From Propionivibrio sp. (GTDB lineage Bacteria > Pseudomonadota > Gammaproteobacteria > Burkholderiales > Rhodocyclaceae), in contig QKII01000413.1 in NCBI GenBank assembly GCA_003249625.1, forward strand, positions 1-6,012: DNA of 6,012 bases, read 5' to 3'. The notes below the pieces were generated by a model that saw only the letters and a list, made by a program, of their open reading frames with translations, was not told the origin of the DNA and ran no database searches. The translations under genes and the position numbers were made by a program. Below are positions 1-6,012 of the stretch, in pieces; positions within the stretch are counted from its first letter, which is position 1; each line of letters opens with the position of its first letter.

Positions 1-1356
1 GCGCTTGACGCACGCGTCGATCAACAGCGCCAATTGTCCGATCCGTTGTTGGCCGCGCGTGCGCTGGACCTGAAGGATGCCGGCGAACGAGTGATCGCCA
101 CGCTGCTTGGCGTTGAGCGCCGTGCCTTGGTTCTGCGCGAACCGACGATTCTGGTCGCTGAGGATTTGACGCCGTCCGACACGCTGCAACTCGACATGCG
201 CTATGTAGTCGGCTTGGCGATCAGTAGCGGCGGACCGACCTCGCACACCGCGATCCTCGCGCGGACGCTCGGTCTGCCGGCGCTGGTTGCCGCCGGCCCC
301 TCGCTTCTGCAGATCGAGAATGGAGCGGAAGCGGTGATTGACGGTACTGCCGGTTGCCTGTATCTGGATTGTAGTGCCGCCGATATCGAGTCGGCGCGGG
401 CGGCGATTGCTGCGCAGGCAGAACGAAATGAGGCGATGCGTGCCGACCGCCATCGGTCGGCGACGACCTCGGATGGACACACCATCGGTGTTTTCGCCAA
501 CGTGGCCAACGCCAAGCAGGCGGCAGCTGCAGTCGAGGCGGGTGCGGAAGGAGTCGGCCTGATGCGTACCGAGTTCCTCTTCCTCGAACGCGAAACCGCT
601 CCGAGCGAGGAGGAACAGTACGTCGTCTATCGTGACACGCTGGCCGCTCTGGACGGTCGCCCGCTGATCATCCGTACGCTCGATATCGGCGGTGACAAGC
701 AGGTTCCGTATCTCGATCTGCCGCAAGAAGAAAACCCCTTCCTCGGCGTGCGTGGTGCCCGTCTGCTTCTGGCCCGTCCGGAACTGCTACGCACCCAGCT
801 GCGTGCGCTCTACCGCGCGGCGGAACACGGCCCCGTATCGATCATGTTCCCGATGGTCACCGAACTGGCCGAGGTTGCGGCCCTGCGCGCCGAGTGCGAA
901 CAGGTTCGCAGTGCGCTGAACGCGCCGAAGGTGCCGCTCGGTATCATGGTCGAAGTGCCGGCCGTGGCGGTGATGGCCGACCGGTTTGCCCGCGAGGTCG
1001 ATTTCTTCTCGATCGGCACCAACGATTTGACCCAGTACGTGTTGGCCATGGACCGCCAGCATCCTCAACTTGCAGCGCAGGCTGATCCACTGAATCCTGC
1101 GGTTCTGGCGCTGATCGGCGCGACGGCGAAAGCGGCGCAGGTTGCCGGTATTCATGTTGGCGTCTGCGGCGGTCTGGCCGGCGATCCTCTCGGTGCGCGC
1201 ATCCTGGCGGGACTCGGAGTGACAGAATTGTCGATGAGCGCCCAGGATGTGGCGGCAGTGAAGACGGTGATTCGCGCCGAAACGTATTCGGCAATGCAGC
1301 AGTTGGCGCAACGCGCGCTGGCCGCTCGCAGCGCAGCCGAGGTGCGTGCGCTATGA
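1..1356 (+). CDS. fruB: Fructose PTS multiphosphoryl transfer protein, Enzyme I module (5' end outside window)
   Basis: This is the C-terminal 451 residues of a phosphoenolpyruvate-protein phosphotransferase (PTS Enzyme I), a cytoplasmic enzyme that takes phosphate from PEP and passes it to HPr. The frame is open from base 1, so the gene starts upstream; the TTG at 34 is not a credible start because Enzyme I-like helices precede and follow it. Visible motifs in order: the swivel-domain phosphohistidine site GGPTSHTAILAR (His codon 244-246), the PEP-barrel motifs RTEFLF (565-582) and RTLDIGGDK (from 673), IMVEVP (from 943), DFFSIGTNDLTQY (1000-1038), and the catalytic Cys in GVCGGLAGD (1165-1167). 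By comparison with E. coli Enzyme I (active His189), about 107 Enzyme I residues are missing. Because fruK and fruA follow directly, I infer a FruB-type fusion with IIA and HPr domains upstream, but those are not seen; a stand-alone ptsI-like gene is the alternative. The residue after Cys-Gly is Gly where E. coli Enzyme I has Glu. Confidence 0.9.
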   Translation, partial: ALDARVDQQRQLSDPLLAARALDLKDAGERVIATLLGVERRALVLREPTILVAEDLTPSDTLQLDMRYVVGLAISSGGPTSHTAILARTLGLPALVAAGPSLLQIENGAEAVIDGTAGCLYLDCSAADIESARAAIAAQAERNEAMRADRHRSATTSDGHTIGVFANVANAKQAAAAVEAGAEGVGLMRTEFLFLERETAPSEEEQYVVYRDTLAALDGRPLIIRTLDIGGDKQVPYLDLPQEENPFLGVRGARLLLARPELLRTQLRALYRAAEHGPVSIMFPMVTELAEVAALRAECEQVRSALNAPKVPLGIMVEVPAVAVMADRFAREVDFFSIGTNDLTQYVLAMDRQHPQLAAQADPLNPAVLALIGATAKAAQVAGIHVGVCGGLAGDPLGARILAGLGVTELSMSAQDVAAVKTVIRAETYSAMQQLAQRALAARSAAEVRAL

Positions 1357-2333
1357 GTCCGGCCAAGCATGCTGCAGGACCGGCGACCGTCCTTTCCATC
1401 GCGCTCAATCCTGCGATCGATCTGACCATCGAGGTGAGGGACCTTCTCGTCGGTGAGGTTAACCGTGCTCAGCGCGCTCAGCAGGACGCCGGCGGCAAGG
1501 GTATCAACGTGGCTTCCTGCCTGGCGGATTATGCGGTGCCGGTGGCCGTCAGTGGCCTGCTGGGGCGGCAAAACCCGACGCTGTTCGAGGCGTTGTTCGA
1601 AGCGAAAGGCATCGACAACCGTTGCTTGTATATCGATGGCAATACGCGGGTCAATACCAAGGTGGTCGATCCCGAAAAAGGGCAAACGACAGACATCAAC
1701 CTGCCTGGACCGAGTCTCACTGAGACGGAAGTTTCAGTCCAGATTGCGAACTTGACGGAGGTCGTGAAGACACTTTCGGCGTCGCTGCGCTGGGTTGTCC
1801 TTTCCGGAAGCCTGCCGCCAGGATGGCCAGTCGGCACCTACGCGTTGTTGATCAGGCATGTTCATTCGCTTGGAGGCAAGGTGCTGCTCGACACCAGCGG
1901 CGCGGCGTTGTCCGAGGCGCTCAAGGCGGAGCCGGAGATCGTCAAGCCGAACCGCGATGAGTTGGCTGAACATCTGGGCCGGAAGCTTGGCTCGATTGCC
2001 GAGGTGGTCGACGCGGCGCGTGAGTTGATCGCTTCGCATCCCGGCATGCTGGCCGTGGCTGTTTCGATGGGCAGCGACGGTGCTGTGTTCGTTTCATCAC
2101 AACAGGCGATCGTCGCCAACCCGTTGCCGGTCGAGCCGATCAGTTCGGTCGGGGCGGGCGATGCAATGGTCGCGGGTATCGTCGCTGCGCAACTCGAAGG
2201 ACTGTCACTCGACGGTTGCGCGCGGCTGGCGACGGCCTTCGCTGCCGGTAAACTCACGCGCCTTGGGGCACATCTGCCCGGGTATGCGGAAGTTCGTGCG
2301 CTGGCCGAAAAGGTTTTTACAAAAGAACAATAA
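1353..2333 (+). CDS. fruK: 1-phosphofructokinase
   Basis: Cytoplasmic PfkB/ribokinase-family kinase of 326 residues, a usual length for FruK. It phosphorylates fructose-1-phosphate with ATP to give fructose-1,6-bisphosphate, feeding PTS-imported fructose into glycolysis. Visible motifs: the N-terminal NPAIDLTIEV segment (residues 19-28, substrate-site Asp23), the GGKGINVA glycine motif (47-54), GSLPPG (152-157), KPNRDEL (198-204), and the C-terminal PfkB signature SSVGAGDAMVAG (264-275) with the expected catalytic base Asp270. The ATG overlaps the upstream stop as ATGA, and a GAGGTG ribosome binding site lies 8 bases before it (1339-1344), which supports this start and translational coupling to fruB. 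Other PfkB sugar kinases such as tagatose-6-phosphate kinase share the fold, but the position between a PTS Enzyme I gene and fruA makes FruK by far the best call. Confidence 0.95.
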   Translation: MSPAKHAAGPATVLSIALNPAIDLTIEVRDLLVGEVNRAQRAQQDAGGKGINVASCLADYAVPVAVSGLLGRQNPTLFEALFEAKGIDNRCLYIDGNTRVNTKVVDPEKGQTTDINLPGPSLTETEVSVQIANLTEVVKTLSASLRWVVLSGSLPPGWPVGTYALLIRHVHSLGGKVLLDTSGAALSEALKAEPEIVKPNRDELAEHLGRKLGSIAEVVDAARELIASHPGMLAVAVSMGSDGAVFVSSQQAIVANPLPVEPISSVGAGDAMVAGIVAAQLEGLSLDGCARLATAFAAGKLTRLGAHLPGYAEVRALAEKVFTKEQ

Positions 2334-2343
2334 ACTTTTTAAT
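2316..2343 (+). promoter_or_regulatory. Candidate sigma70-type promoter before fruA
   Basis: TTTACA at 2316-2321 and TTTAAT at 2338-2343 each match the -35 and -10 consensus at five of six positions, with a 16-base spacer. The site starts in the last codons of fruK and lies in an AT-rich island that stands out from the GC-rich surroundings. A transcript would begin near 2350, leaving about 40 bases before the fruA ATG. This is a pattern match only; AT-rich gaps produce such matches by chance, and fruA may simply be read from a promoter upstream of fruB. Confidence 0.3.
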
Positions 2344-2351
2344 CAATCAGT

Positions 2352-2376
2352 TGAAATGTTGACTGGAATAGTTTCA
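2352..2376. promoter_or_regulatory. Short inverted repeat in fruK-fruA gap, possible operator
   Basis: TGAAA at 2352-2356 is the reverse complement of TTTCA at 2372-2376, with 15 bases between. The half-sites resemble the TGAAAC/GTTTCA arms recognised by FruR/Cra-type LacI-family regulators, but known Cra sites have the arms close together, so the wide spacing argues against a standard site. It lies just downstream of the candidate promoter, where a repressor could act. Weak evidence. Confidence 0.15.
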
Positions 2377-2378
2377 TC

Positions 2379-2386
2379 AAGGAGGT
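2379..2386 (+). promoter_or_regulatory. Strong ribosome binding site of fruA
   Basis: AAGGAGGT is a perfect match to the anti-Shine-Dalgarno sequence and sits 4 bases before the ATG at 2391. It fixes the fruA start and suggests high translation of the permease independent of the upstream genes. Confidence 0.85.
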
Positions 2387-2390
2387 CCAT

Positions 2391-4130
2391 ATGGCAAACA
2401 TTGTAGCAATCACCTCTTGCCCGACCGGCATCGCCCACACGTTCATGGCCGCTGAAGGTCTTGAGCAGTCGGCGGTCAAGCTCGGGCATACGATCAAGGT
2501 CGAAACCCAAGGCTCGGTTGGCGCGCAGAATCAACTCACCGAGGCTGACGTAGCGGCAGCGGATATCGTCGTGGTCGCTGCGGATACGACAGTCGATCTG
2601 ACGCGCTTTGCCGGCAAGCGAATCTATGAAACCAGCACCAAGGCGGCCATCAACGACGGTGCTGCGGTGATCCAGAGCGCCCTGAAGGAAGCCTCCGTGG
2701 CGGGGATAAAGCCGGGCGGGCCTCAGCGCATCGTCGCCATCACCTCGTGCCCGACGGGTATCGCGCACACCTTCATGGCAGCTGAAGGCTTGCAGCACGG
2801 CGCGGCCAAGCTCGGACACGCGATCAAGGTCGAGACGCAGGGGTCGGTCGGGGCGCAGAACGCGCTGACGCCCGATGACGTTGCTGCCGCGGACATTGTG
2901 CTGATCGCCGCCGACACGACGATCGACAAGACGCGCTTTTCCGGCAAGCGGATTTACGAAACGAGCACCAAGGCTGCGATCAACGATGGTGCTGCCGTTG
3001 TCCAGGACGCGCTGGCGAAGGCTGCCGTGCAGAGCGGCGCCAAGGCAGGAAACGAAAAGGGGCTGGCCGACCAGGCGTTGGACGCCAAGGCCGCGCAATC
3101 GGCGTCACGCACTGGCGTCTATAAGCACCTGATGACCGGCGTCTCCTACATGATCCCCTTCGTCGTTGCTGGCGGACTGCTCATTGCGCTCGGCTTCGCA
3201 CTCGGCGGCATCTATGTGTATGACGATGCGCACAAGGGCACACTGGCGGCCAATCTGTTCTGGATCGGCAAGGCCAGCTTCCAGTTGATGGTGCCGATTC
3301 TTGCCGGCTATGCCGCCTTCTCCATCGCTGACCGCCCCGGCATCGCGCCAGGGATGATCGCCGGTGTGATTGCCGACGGCATCGGTGCCGGCTTCCTTGG
3401 CGGCATCGTTGGTGGCTTCATCGCCGGCTACACCGTGCGTTGGCTCAGCCAGACGATCAAGCTTCCGCGCACGCTCGACGGCCTGAAGCCCGTGCTGATC
3501 CTGCCGCTGCTTGGAGCGACCATTACCGGTCTCCTGATGTACTACGTGGTTGGCGGTCCGGTAGCCTCGATCCTTGCGACCATCTCAGCCTGGCTGAAGA
3601 GCATGCAGGGCAGCAGCGCGATTGTCCTCGGCCTGCTGCTCGGCTGCATGATGGCCTTCGACATGGGTGGCCCGGTCAACAAGGCGGCCTACACTTTCGG
3701 CACAGGCCTGCTGGCCAGCCAGATCTACGAGCCGATGGCTGCGATCATGGCCGCGGGCATGACGCCACCGCTCGGCATCGCACTGGCGACCATGCTGTTC
3801 CGCAACCGCTTCTCTGCCGACGAGCGGGAAGCCGGCAAGGCCGCTGCTGCACTGGGAATCTCGTTCATCACCGAAGGCGCAATCCCGTTCGCCGCCAAGG
3901 ATCCGCTGCGAGTGATCCCGTCGATCATGATCGGTTCGGCGATTACCGGCGCGATCTCGATGGCCGTCGGCGCGCAACTGCACGTCCCGCACGGCGGAAT
4001 CTTCGTGCTGCCGATGCCTAATGCCGTATCGGGGTTGTTCGGTTACACGGTAGCGATTGTCGTCGGTACGGTGGTAACAGCTTTTGCCCTGTTCCTGCTG
4101 AAGAAGCCGCTGGAGAACGGCGCAGCGTAA
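2391..4130 (+). CDS. fruA: PTS fructose permease, domain order IIB-IIB-IIC
   Basis: Inner-membrane Enzyme II of the fructose PTS, 579 residues, which imports fructose as fructose-1-phosphate. Residues 3-101 and 113-211 are two tandem IIB domains, each with the phosphocysteine motif [17 protein letters not shown] (Cys10 and Cys120). They are joined by an 11-residue linker and followed by an Ala/Lys/Gln-rich linker (about 212-240). From about 241 to the C terminus is the IIC channel: multiple hydrophobic segments, [14 protein letters not shown] at its entry, [15 protein letters not shown] (GGPVNK at 426-431) and [19 protein letters not shown] (Glu495 in the sugar-site motif). In E. coli FruA (563 residues) the first domain, IIB', lacks the cysteine; here both look active. 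The ATG has a perfect ribosome binding site. Sugar specificity for fructose follows from family resemblance and from fruK next door; mannitol or 2-O-mannosylglycerate permeases are less likely. Confidence 0.95.
   Translation: MANIVAITSCPTGIAHTFMAAEGLEQSAVKLGHTIKVETQGSVGAQNQLTEADVAAADIVVVAADTTVDLTRFAGKRIYETSTKAAINDGAAVIQSALKEASVAGIKPGGPQRIVAITSCPTGIAHTFMAAEGLQHGAAKLGHAIKVETQGSVGAQNALTPDDVAAADIVLIAADTTIDKTRFSGKRIYETSTKAAINDGAAVVQDALAKAAVQSGAKAGNEKGLADQALDAKAAQSASRTGVYKHLMTGVSYMIPFVVAGGLLIALGFALGGIYVYDDAHKGTLAANLFWIGKASFQLMVPILAGYAAFSIADRPGIAPGMIAGVIADGIGAGFLGGIVGGFIAGYTVRWLSQTIKLPRTLDGLKPVLILPLLGATITGLLMYYVVGGPVASILATISAWLKSMQGSSAIVLGLLLGCMMAFDMGGPVNKAAYTFGTGLLASQIYEPMAAIMAAGMTPPLGIALATMLFRNRFSADEREAGKAAAALGISFITEGAIPFAAKDPLRVIPSIMIGSAITGAISMAVGAQLHVPHGGIFVLPMPNAVSGLFGYTVAIVVGTVVTAFALFLLKKPLENGAA
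2397..2693 (+). repeat. IIB domain copy 1 of tandem duplication in fruA
   Basis: Encodes FruA residues 3-101. By my hand alignment it matches copy 2 at about 81 of 99 amino acids with no gaps. Silent codon differences are frequent (in the first 22 codons, 21 amino acids match but 11 of those use a different codon). The duplication is therefore not recent at the DNA level, although the protein has stayed similar. Confidence 0.85.
2727..3023 (+). repeat. IIB domain copy 2 of tandem duplication in fruA
   Basis: Encodes FruA residues 113-211 and is the copy next to the IIC domain, so by analogy with E. coli FruA it is the one expected to phosphorylate fructose. It keeps the CPTG phosphocysteine (Cys120 codon 2748-2750), the [12 protein letters not shown] segment and the [18 protein letters not shown] segment seen in copy 1. 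Confidence 0.85.
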
Positions 4131-4154
4131 ACAACCGCACGTTTATCGCAAATT

Positions 4155-4182
4155 CATCACCCCGGCCGAGACCGGGGTGATG
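4155..4182. terminator. Bidirectional hairpin terminator between convergent operons
   Basis: CATCACCCCGG (4155-4165) pairs perfectly with CCGGGGTGATG (4172-4182) around a 6-base loop, giving an 11-bp GC-rich stem. It lies 24 bases after the fruA stop and directly abuts the pncB stop codon (4183-4185) on the other strand. The T-tracts are poor on both sides (TCATTT on +, AATTTG on -), so it is a weak match to a classical intrinsic terminator. Its place between convergent genes still makes termination or 3'-end protection the likely role. Confidence 0.7.
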
Positions 4183-5532
4183 TCATTTGGTGCGCTGGTC
4201 GCGCAGATCGACTTCCTTGACCAGCGCGTGAAGCGCGGCAGATACCTCGACCGGGTAGCGCGATGCGGTGTCGACGCCGCGCATGGCGGACGGGAGATGG
4301 GCGAGCTGTACGCGGGTGTGTTCGCGTACTTTGACCAGCGTGGGCGACGGATTCAGCCGCCGTCCGTCGCGCATCACGCATTCGAGCAGCGGTTCGCCCG
4401 CGGTTTCGTCATTTTCCGTAGTCAGCGTGTCGCCGGTCATGAAACCATCGGCGTCGTAGCGCCGGAACACCTGCTTGCGCCCCGGCCAACTGGCCTTGCC
4501 TTCCGAACGCTTGCGCCGCGCGCTGCCGGCATATTCCTGAAGCTTGTAGGCGCATTCCAGATACGGGCAATCGTCCGAGGTATTCATCCGCGTGCCGACA
4601 CCGAAACCGTCGATTGGCGCGCCGGCACCGACCAGGCGGGTGACGGCGTATTCGTCGAGGTTGCCGCTGGCGAAGATGTGTACGTTCGGGAGCCCGCCCT
4701 CATCAAGGATTTTCCGTACCCGGCGCGAATGCTGATCGAGATCGCCGCTGTCGAGGCGCACGGCCTGGATGGTGATGCCGTCGGCGGCCAGCTTGCGGGC
4801 GAGCGGGATGATCGCGTGGGCGGCGGCTTCGGTGTTGTAAGTGTCGATTAGCAGGGTAGTGGCGTTGGGATGAGAATGCGAGAAATCGTCGAAGGCGGCG
4901 ATTTCGTCTCTATGCGCCTGGATGAACGAATGCGCCATGGTGCCGTACAGCGGAATGTTCCAACGCGCCCCGGCGAGAACGTTCGAGGTGCCCTCGAAGC
5001 CGGCGAGGTAACTGGTTCGCGCGGAAAGCATGCCGGCCTCGGCGCCGTGGGCGCGGCGCAGCCCGAAATCGACAATGAGCCGATCCGGCGCGGCGAGGCG
5101 TACGCGGGCGGACTTGGTGGCGATGAGCGTCTGATATTGAAGCAGGTTGATGACGCGGGTTTCCACCAGTTGCGCTTCACGCAGCGGCGCGACGATGCGC
5201 AGGATCGGTTCGTCAGCGAAGAATGGCGTGCCTTCGGGCATGGCCCAGACTTCGCCGGTGAAGCGCAGGTTTGCAAGCGAATCGACAAAGCGGCGGTGAA
5301 AACGTCCGCTGTTGGCTAGCCAGTCGAGTTCATGCTGTGAAAGACTGAAATTCTCCAGCGCGTCAAGTACCTGCTCCAGTCCGGCGGCGAGCAGGAAATT
5401 ACGGTTGTCCGGCAACTTGCGCACGAAGAATTCGAACACGGCAGTGTCGTTCATGCCCTGGTCGAAGTACGCCTGGAGCATGGTCAGTTGGTACAGGTCG
5501 GTCAGCAGTATGCTTTCCTCGGCAGTCTTCAA
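4183..5532 (-). CDS. pncB: Nicotinate phosphoribosyltransferase
   Basis: Cytoplasmic enzyme of 449 residues that joins nicotinate to phosphoribosyl pyrophosphate, with ATP hydrolysis, to make nicotinate mononucleotide for NAD salvage. Visible motifs: N-terminal LLTDLYQLTMLQAYF (9-23), DFGLRRAHG (155-163), YGTMAHSFIQAH (196-207), whose His201 corresponds to the autophosphorylated histidine of the family, RLDSGDL (259-265), ASGNLDEY (288-295) and FGVGTRM (310-316). The frame is open further upstream, but that extension overlaps pncA. TTG at 5532-5530 is chosen because GAGGAGG lies 7 bases before it and it keeps the conserved TDLYQLTM segment intact; the next in-frame ATG (residue 18) would remove most of it. 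It follows pncA by two bases, so the two are probably co-transcribed and translationally coupled. Confidence 0.93.
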   Translation of the reverse strand: MKTAEESILLTDLYQLTMLQAYFDQGMNDTAVFEFFVRKLPDNRNFLLAAGLEQVLDALENFSLSQHELDWLANSGRFHRRFVDSLANLRFTGEVWAMPEGTPFFADEPILRIVAPLREAQLVETRVINLLQYQTLIATKSARVRLAAPDRLIVDFGLRRAHGAEAGMLSARTSYLAGFEGTSNVLAGARWNIPLYGTMAHSFIQAHRDEIAAFDDFSHSHPNATTLLIDTYNTEAAAHAIIPLARKLAADGITIQAVRLDSGDLDQHSRRVRKILDEGGLPNVHIFASGNLDEYAVTRLVGAGAPIDGFGVGTRMNTSDDCPYLECAYKLQEYAGSARRKRSEGKASWPGRKQVFRRYDADGFMTGDTLTTENDETAGEPLLECVMRDGRRLNPSPTLVKVREHTRVQLAHLPSAMRGVDTASRYPVEVSAALHALVKEVDLRDQRTK

Positions 5533-5534
5533 GA

Positions 5535-6012
5535 TCAATCCTCCTCGATGACGGCACCTGCCGCCAGCATTTGCGCCATGGCGCGCTTCCCGTCGTCCGG
5601 CTGGACGTTTACGGCGCGCATGGCGTCGGTCAATAACAAGACGTCGTAACCAAATTTTCGTGCGTCGAGCACGGAATTCAGTACGCAGTAATCGGTGGCC
5701 AAGCCGCCGACAAAGAGGCGGCGTACCCCGGCGGCCTGCAACCACGCGTGCAGGTCGGTGCCGGCGAAGCCAGAGTAGGCGTCGGTATCGGGGCGCGTGG
5801 CTTTGCTGATGATGGTCGTGTCAGGTGGCAACAGGAGGGTAGAGGCAAATTGCGCGCCCGCCGTCTCTGCGACGCAGTGACTTGGCCAGGGACCGCCTTG
5901 CTCCTGGAAGGAGCAATGGTTGGCGGGGTGCCAGTCCCGGGTGGCAATGATTGGCAGGCCGGCAGCGGTGAAGCGGGCAATCTGTGCGTTGAGTTCTGCG
6001 ATAACGGAGTCG
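5535..6012 (-). CDS. pncA: Nicotinamidase (5' end outside window)
   Basis: Cysteine-hydrolase-family enzyme that deamidates nicotinamide to nicotinate, the substrate of the neighbouring PncB. The last 158 residues are visible and the frame is open to the window edge, so about 25-35 N-terminal residues, including the expected catalytic Asp of the DVQNDF-type motif, are missing. Seen in order: the metal-binding motif RDWHPANH (5939-5916; Asp, His, His), GGPWPSHC with a further metal His (5879-5877), the catalytic Lys in IISKATRPDTDAYSGF (5804-5802), and the nucleophile in GLATDYCVLNSVLDA (Cys codon 5687-5685). The TTG at 5831 is not the start, because the metal site lies upstream of it. Related isochorismatase-like hydrolases share the fold, but the DWHPxxH motif and the pncB neighbour make nicotinamidase firm. 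Confidence 0.93.
   Translation of the reverse strand, partial: DSVIAELNAQIARFTAAGLPIIATRDWHPANHCSFQEQGGPWPSHCVAETAGAQFASTLLLPPDTTIISKATRPDTDAYSGFAGTDLHAWLQAAGVRRLFVGGLATDYCVLNSVLDARKFGYDVLLLTDAMRAVNVQPDDGKRAMAQMLAAGAVIEED
5540..5546 (-). promoter_or_regulatory. Ribosome binding site of pncB inside pncA
   Basis: On the minus strand GAGGAGG spans the last codons of pncA (Glu-Glu-Asp before the TGA stop) and sits 7 bases upstream of the TTG start. It decides the pncB start: the other nearby TTG at 5538-5536 is only one base from it and is too close. Confidence 0.75.

Noticed and set aside
787..1311. 174-residue open frame on the minus strand opposite the Enzyme I module
   Set aside because: It is antisense to strongly conserved Enzyme I motifs and rich in His/Arg typical of shadow frames.
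34..1356. TTG at 34 as the start of the Enzyme I gene
   Set aside because: The frame is open back to base 1 and the upstream residues fit Enzyme I; starting here would lose most of the HPr-binding region. The gene is cut by the window edge.
2352..2376. A standard Cra/FruR operator before fruA
   Set aside because: The arms resemble such half-sites, but a 15-base spacing does not fit the known compact palindrome, so it is kept only as a low-confidence inverted repeat.
2343..3098. 251-residue open frame on the minus strand opposite fruA
   Set aside because: It lies antisense to the IIB domains, and its internal repetition simply mirrors the IIB duplication. It has no recognisable domain; it is a by-product of GC-rich codon use.
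4177..4851. 224-residue open frame on the plus strand opposite pncB
   Set aside because: It is entirely antisense to conserved PncB motifs, begins inside the terminator stem and resembles no known family.
4183..5745. A longer 520-residue form of PncB starting near 5745
   Set aside because: The extra 71 residues overlap the pncA coding region, show no family similarity, and a well-placed ribosome binding site marks the shorter start.

Overview
This GC-rich window (roughly 60% G+C by eye) reads as an ordinary bacterial chromosome segment. Protein sequence character and gene order suggest a proteobacterium. A betaproteobacterium is my best guess, but that is inference from style, not from a marker gene. 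The genes are tightly packed and no mobile element, CRISPR array, tRNA or rRNA is visible.

Left part, + strand, 1-4130: a fructose phosphotransferase operon in the order fruB-fruK-fruA. The window opens inside fruB, in its Enzyme I module; the start of Enzyme I and anything upstream lie outside. fruK (1-phosphofructokinase) overlaps the fruB stop by four bases (ATGA). After a 57-base AT-rich gap with a strong ribosome binding site comes fruA, the membrane permease. Together they move phosphate from phosphoenolpyruvate through Enzyme I and the carrier domains to the FruA IIB cysteines. Fructose then enters as fructose-1-phosphate, and FruK converts it to fructose-1,6-bisphosphate for glycolysis.

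Middle, 4131-4182: a short convergent gap holding one perfect 11-bp hairpin, probably a terminator shared by both operons.

Right part, - strand, 4183-6012: a nicotinamide salvage pair. pncA (nicotinamidase, cut by the right window edge) is followed two bases later by pncB (nicotinate phosphoribosyltransferase). They convert nicotinamide to nicotinate and then to nicotinate mononucleotide for NAD synthesis. pncB probably starts at TTG, and its Shine-Dalgarno sequence lies in the last codons of pncA.

The most notable feature is in FruA. It carries two tandem, nearly identical IIB domains, both with the phosphorylatable CPTG cysteine, instead of the degenerate-plus-active pair of E. coli FruA. 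I saw no convincing sign of an undescribed system; the rest is well-known metabolism.
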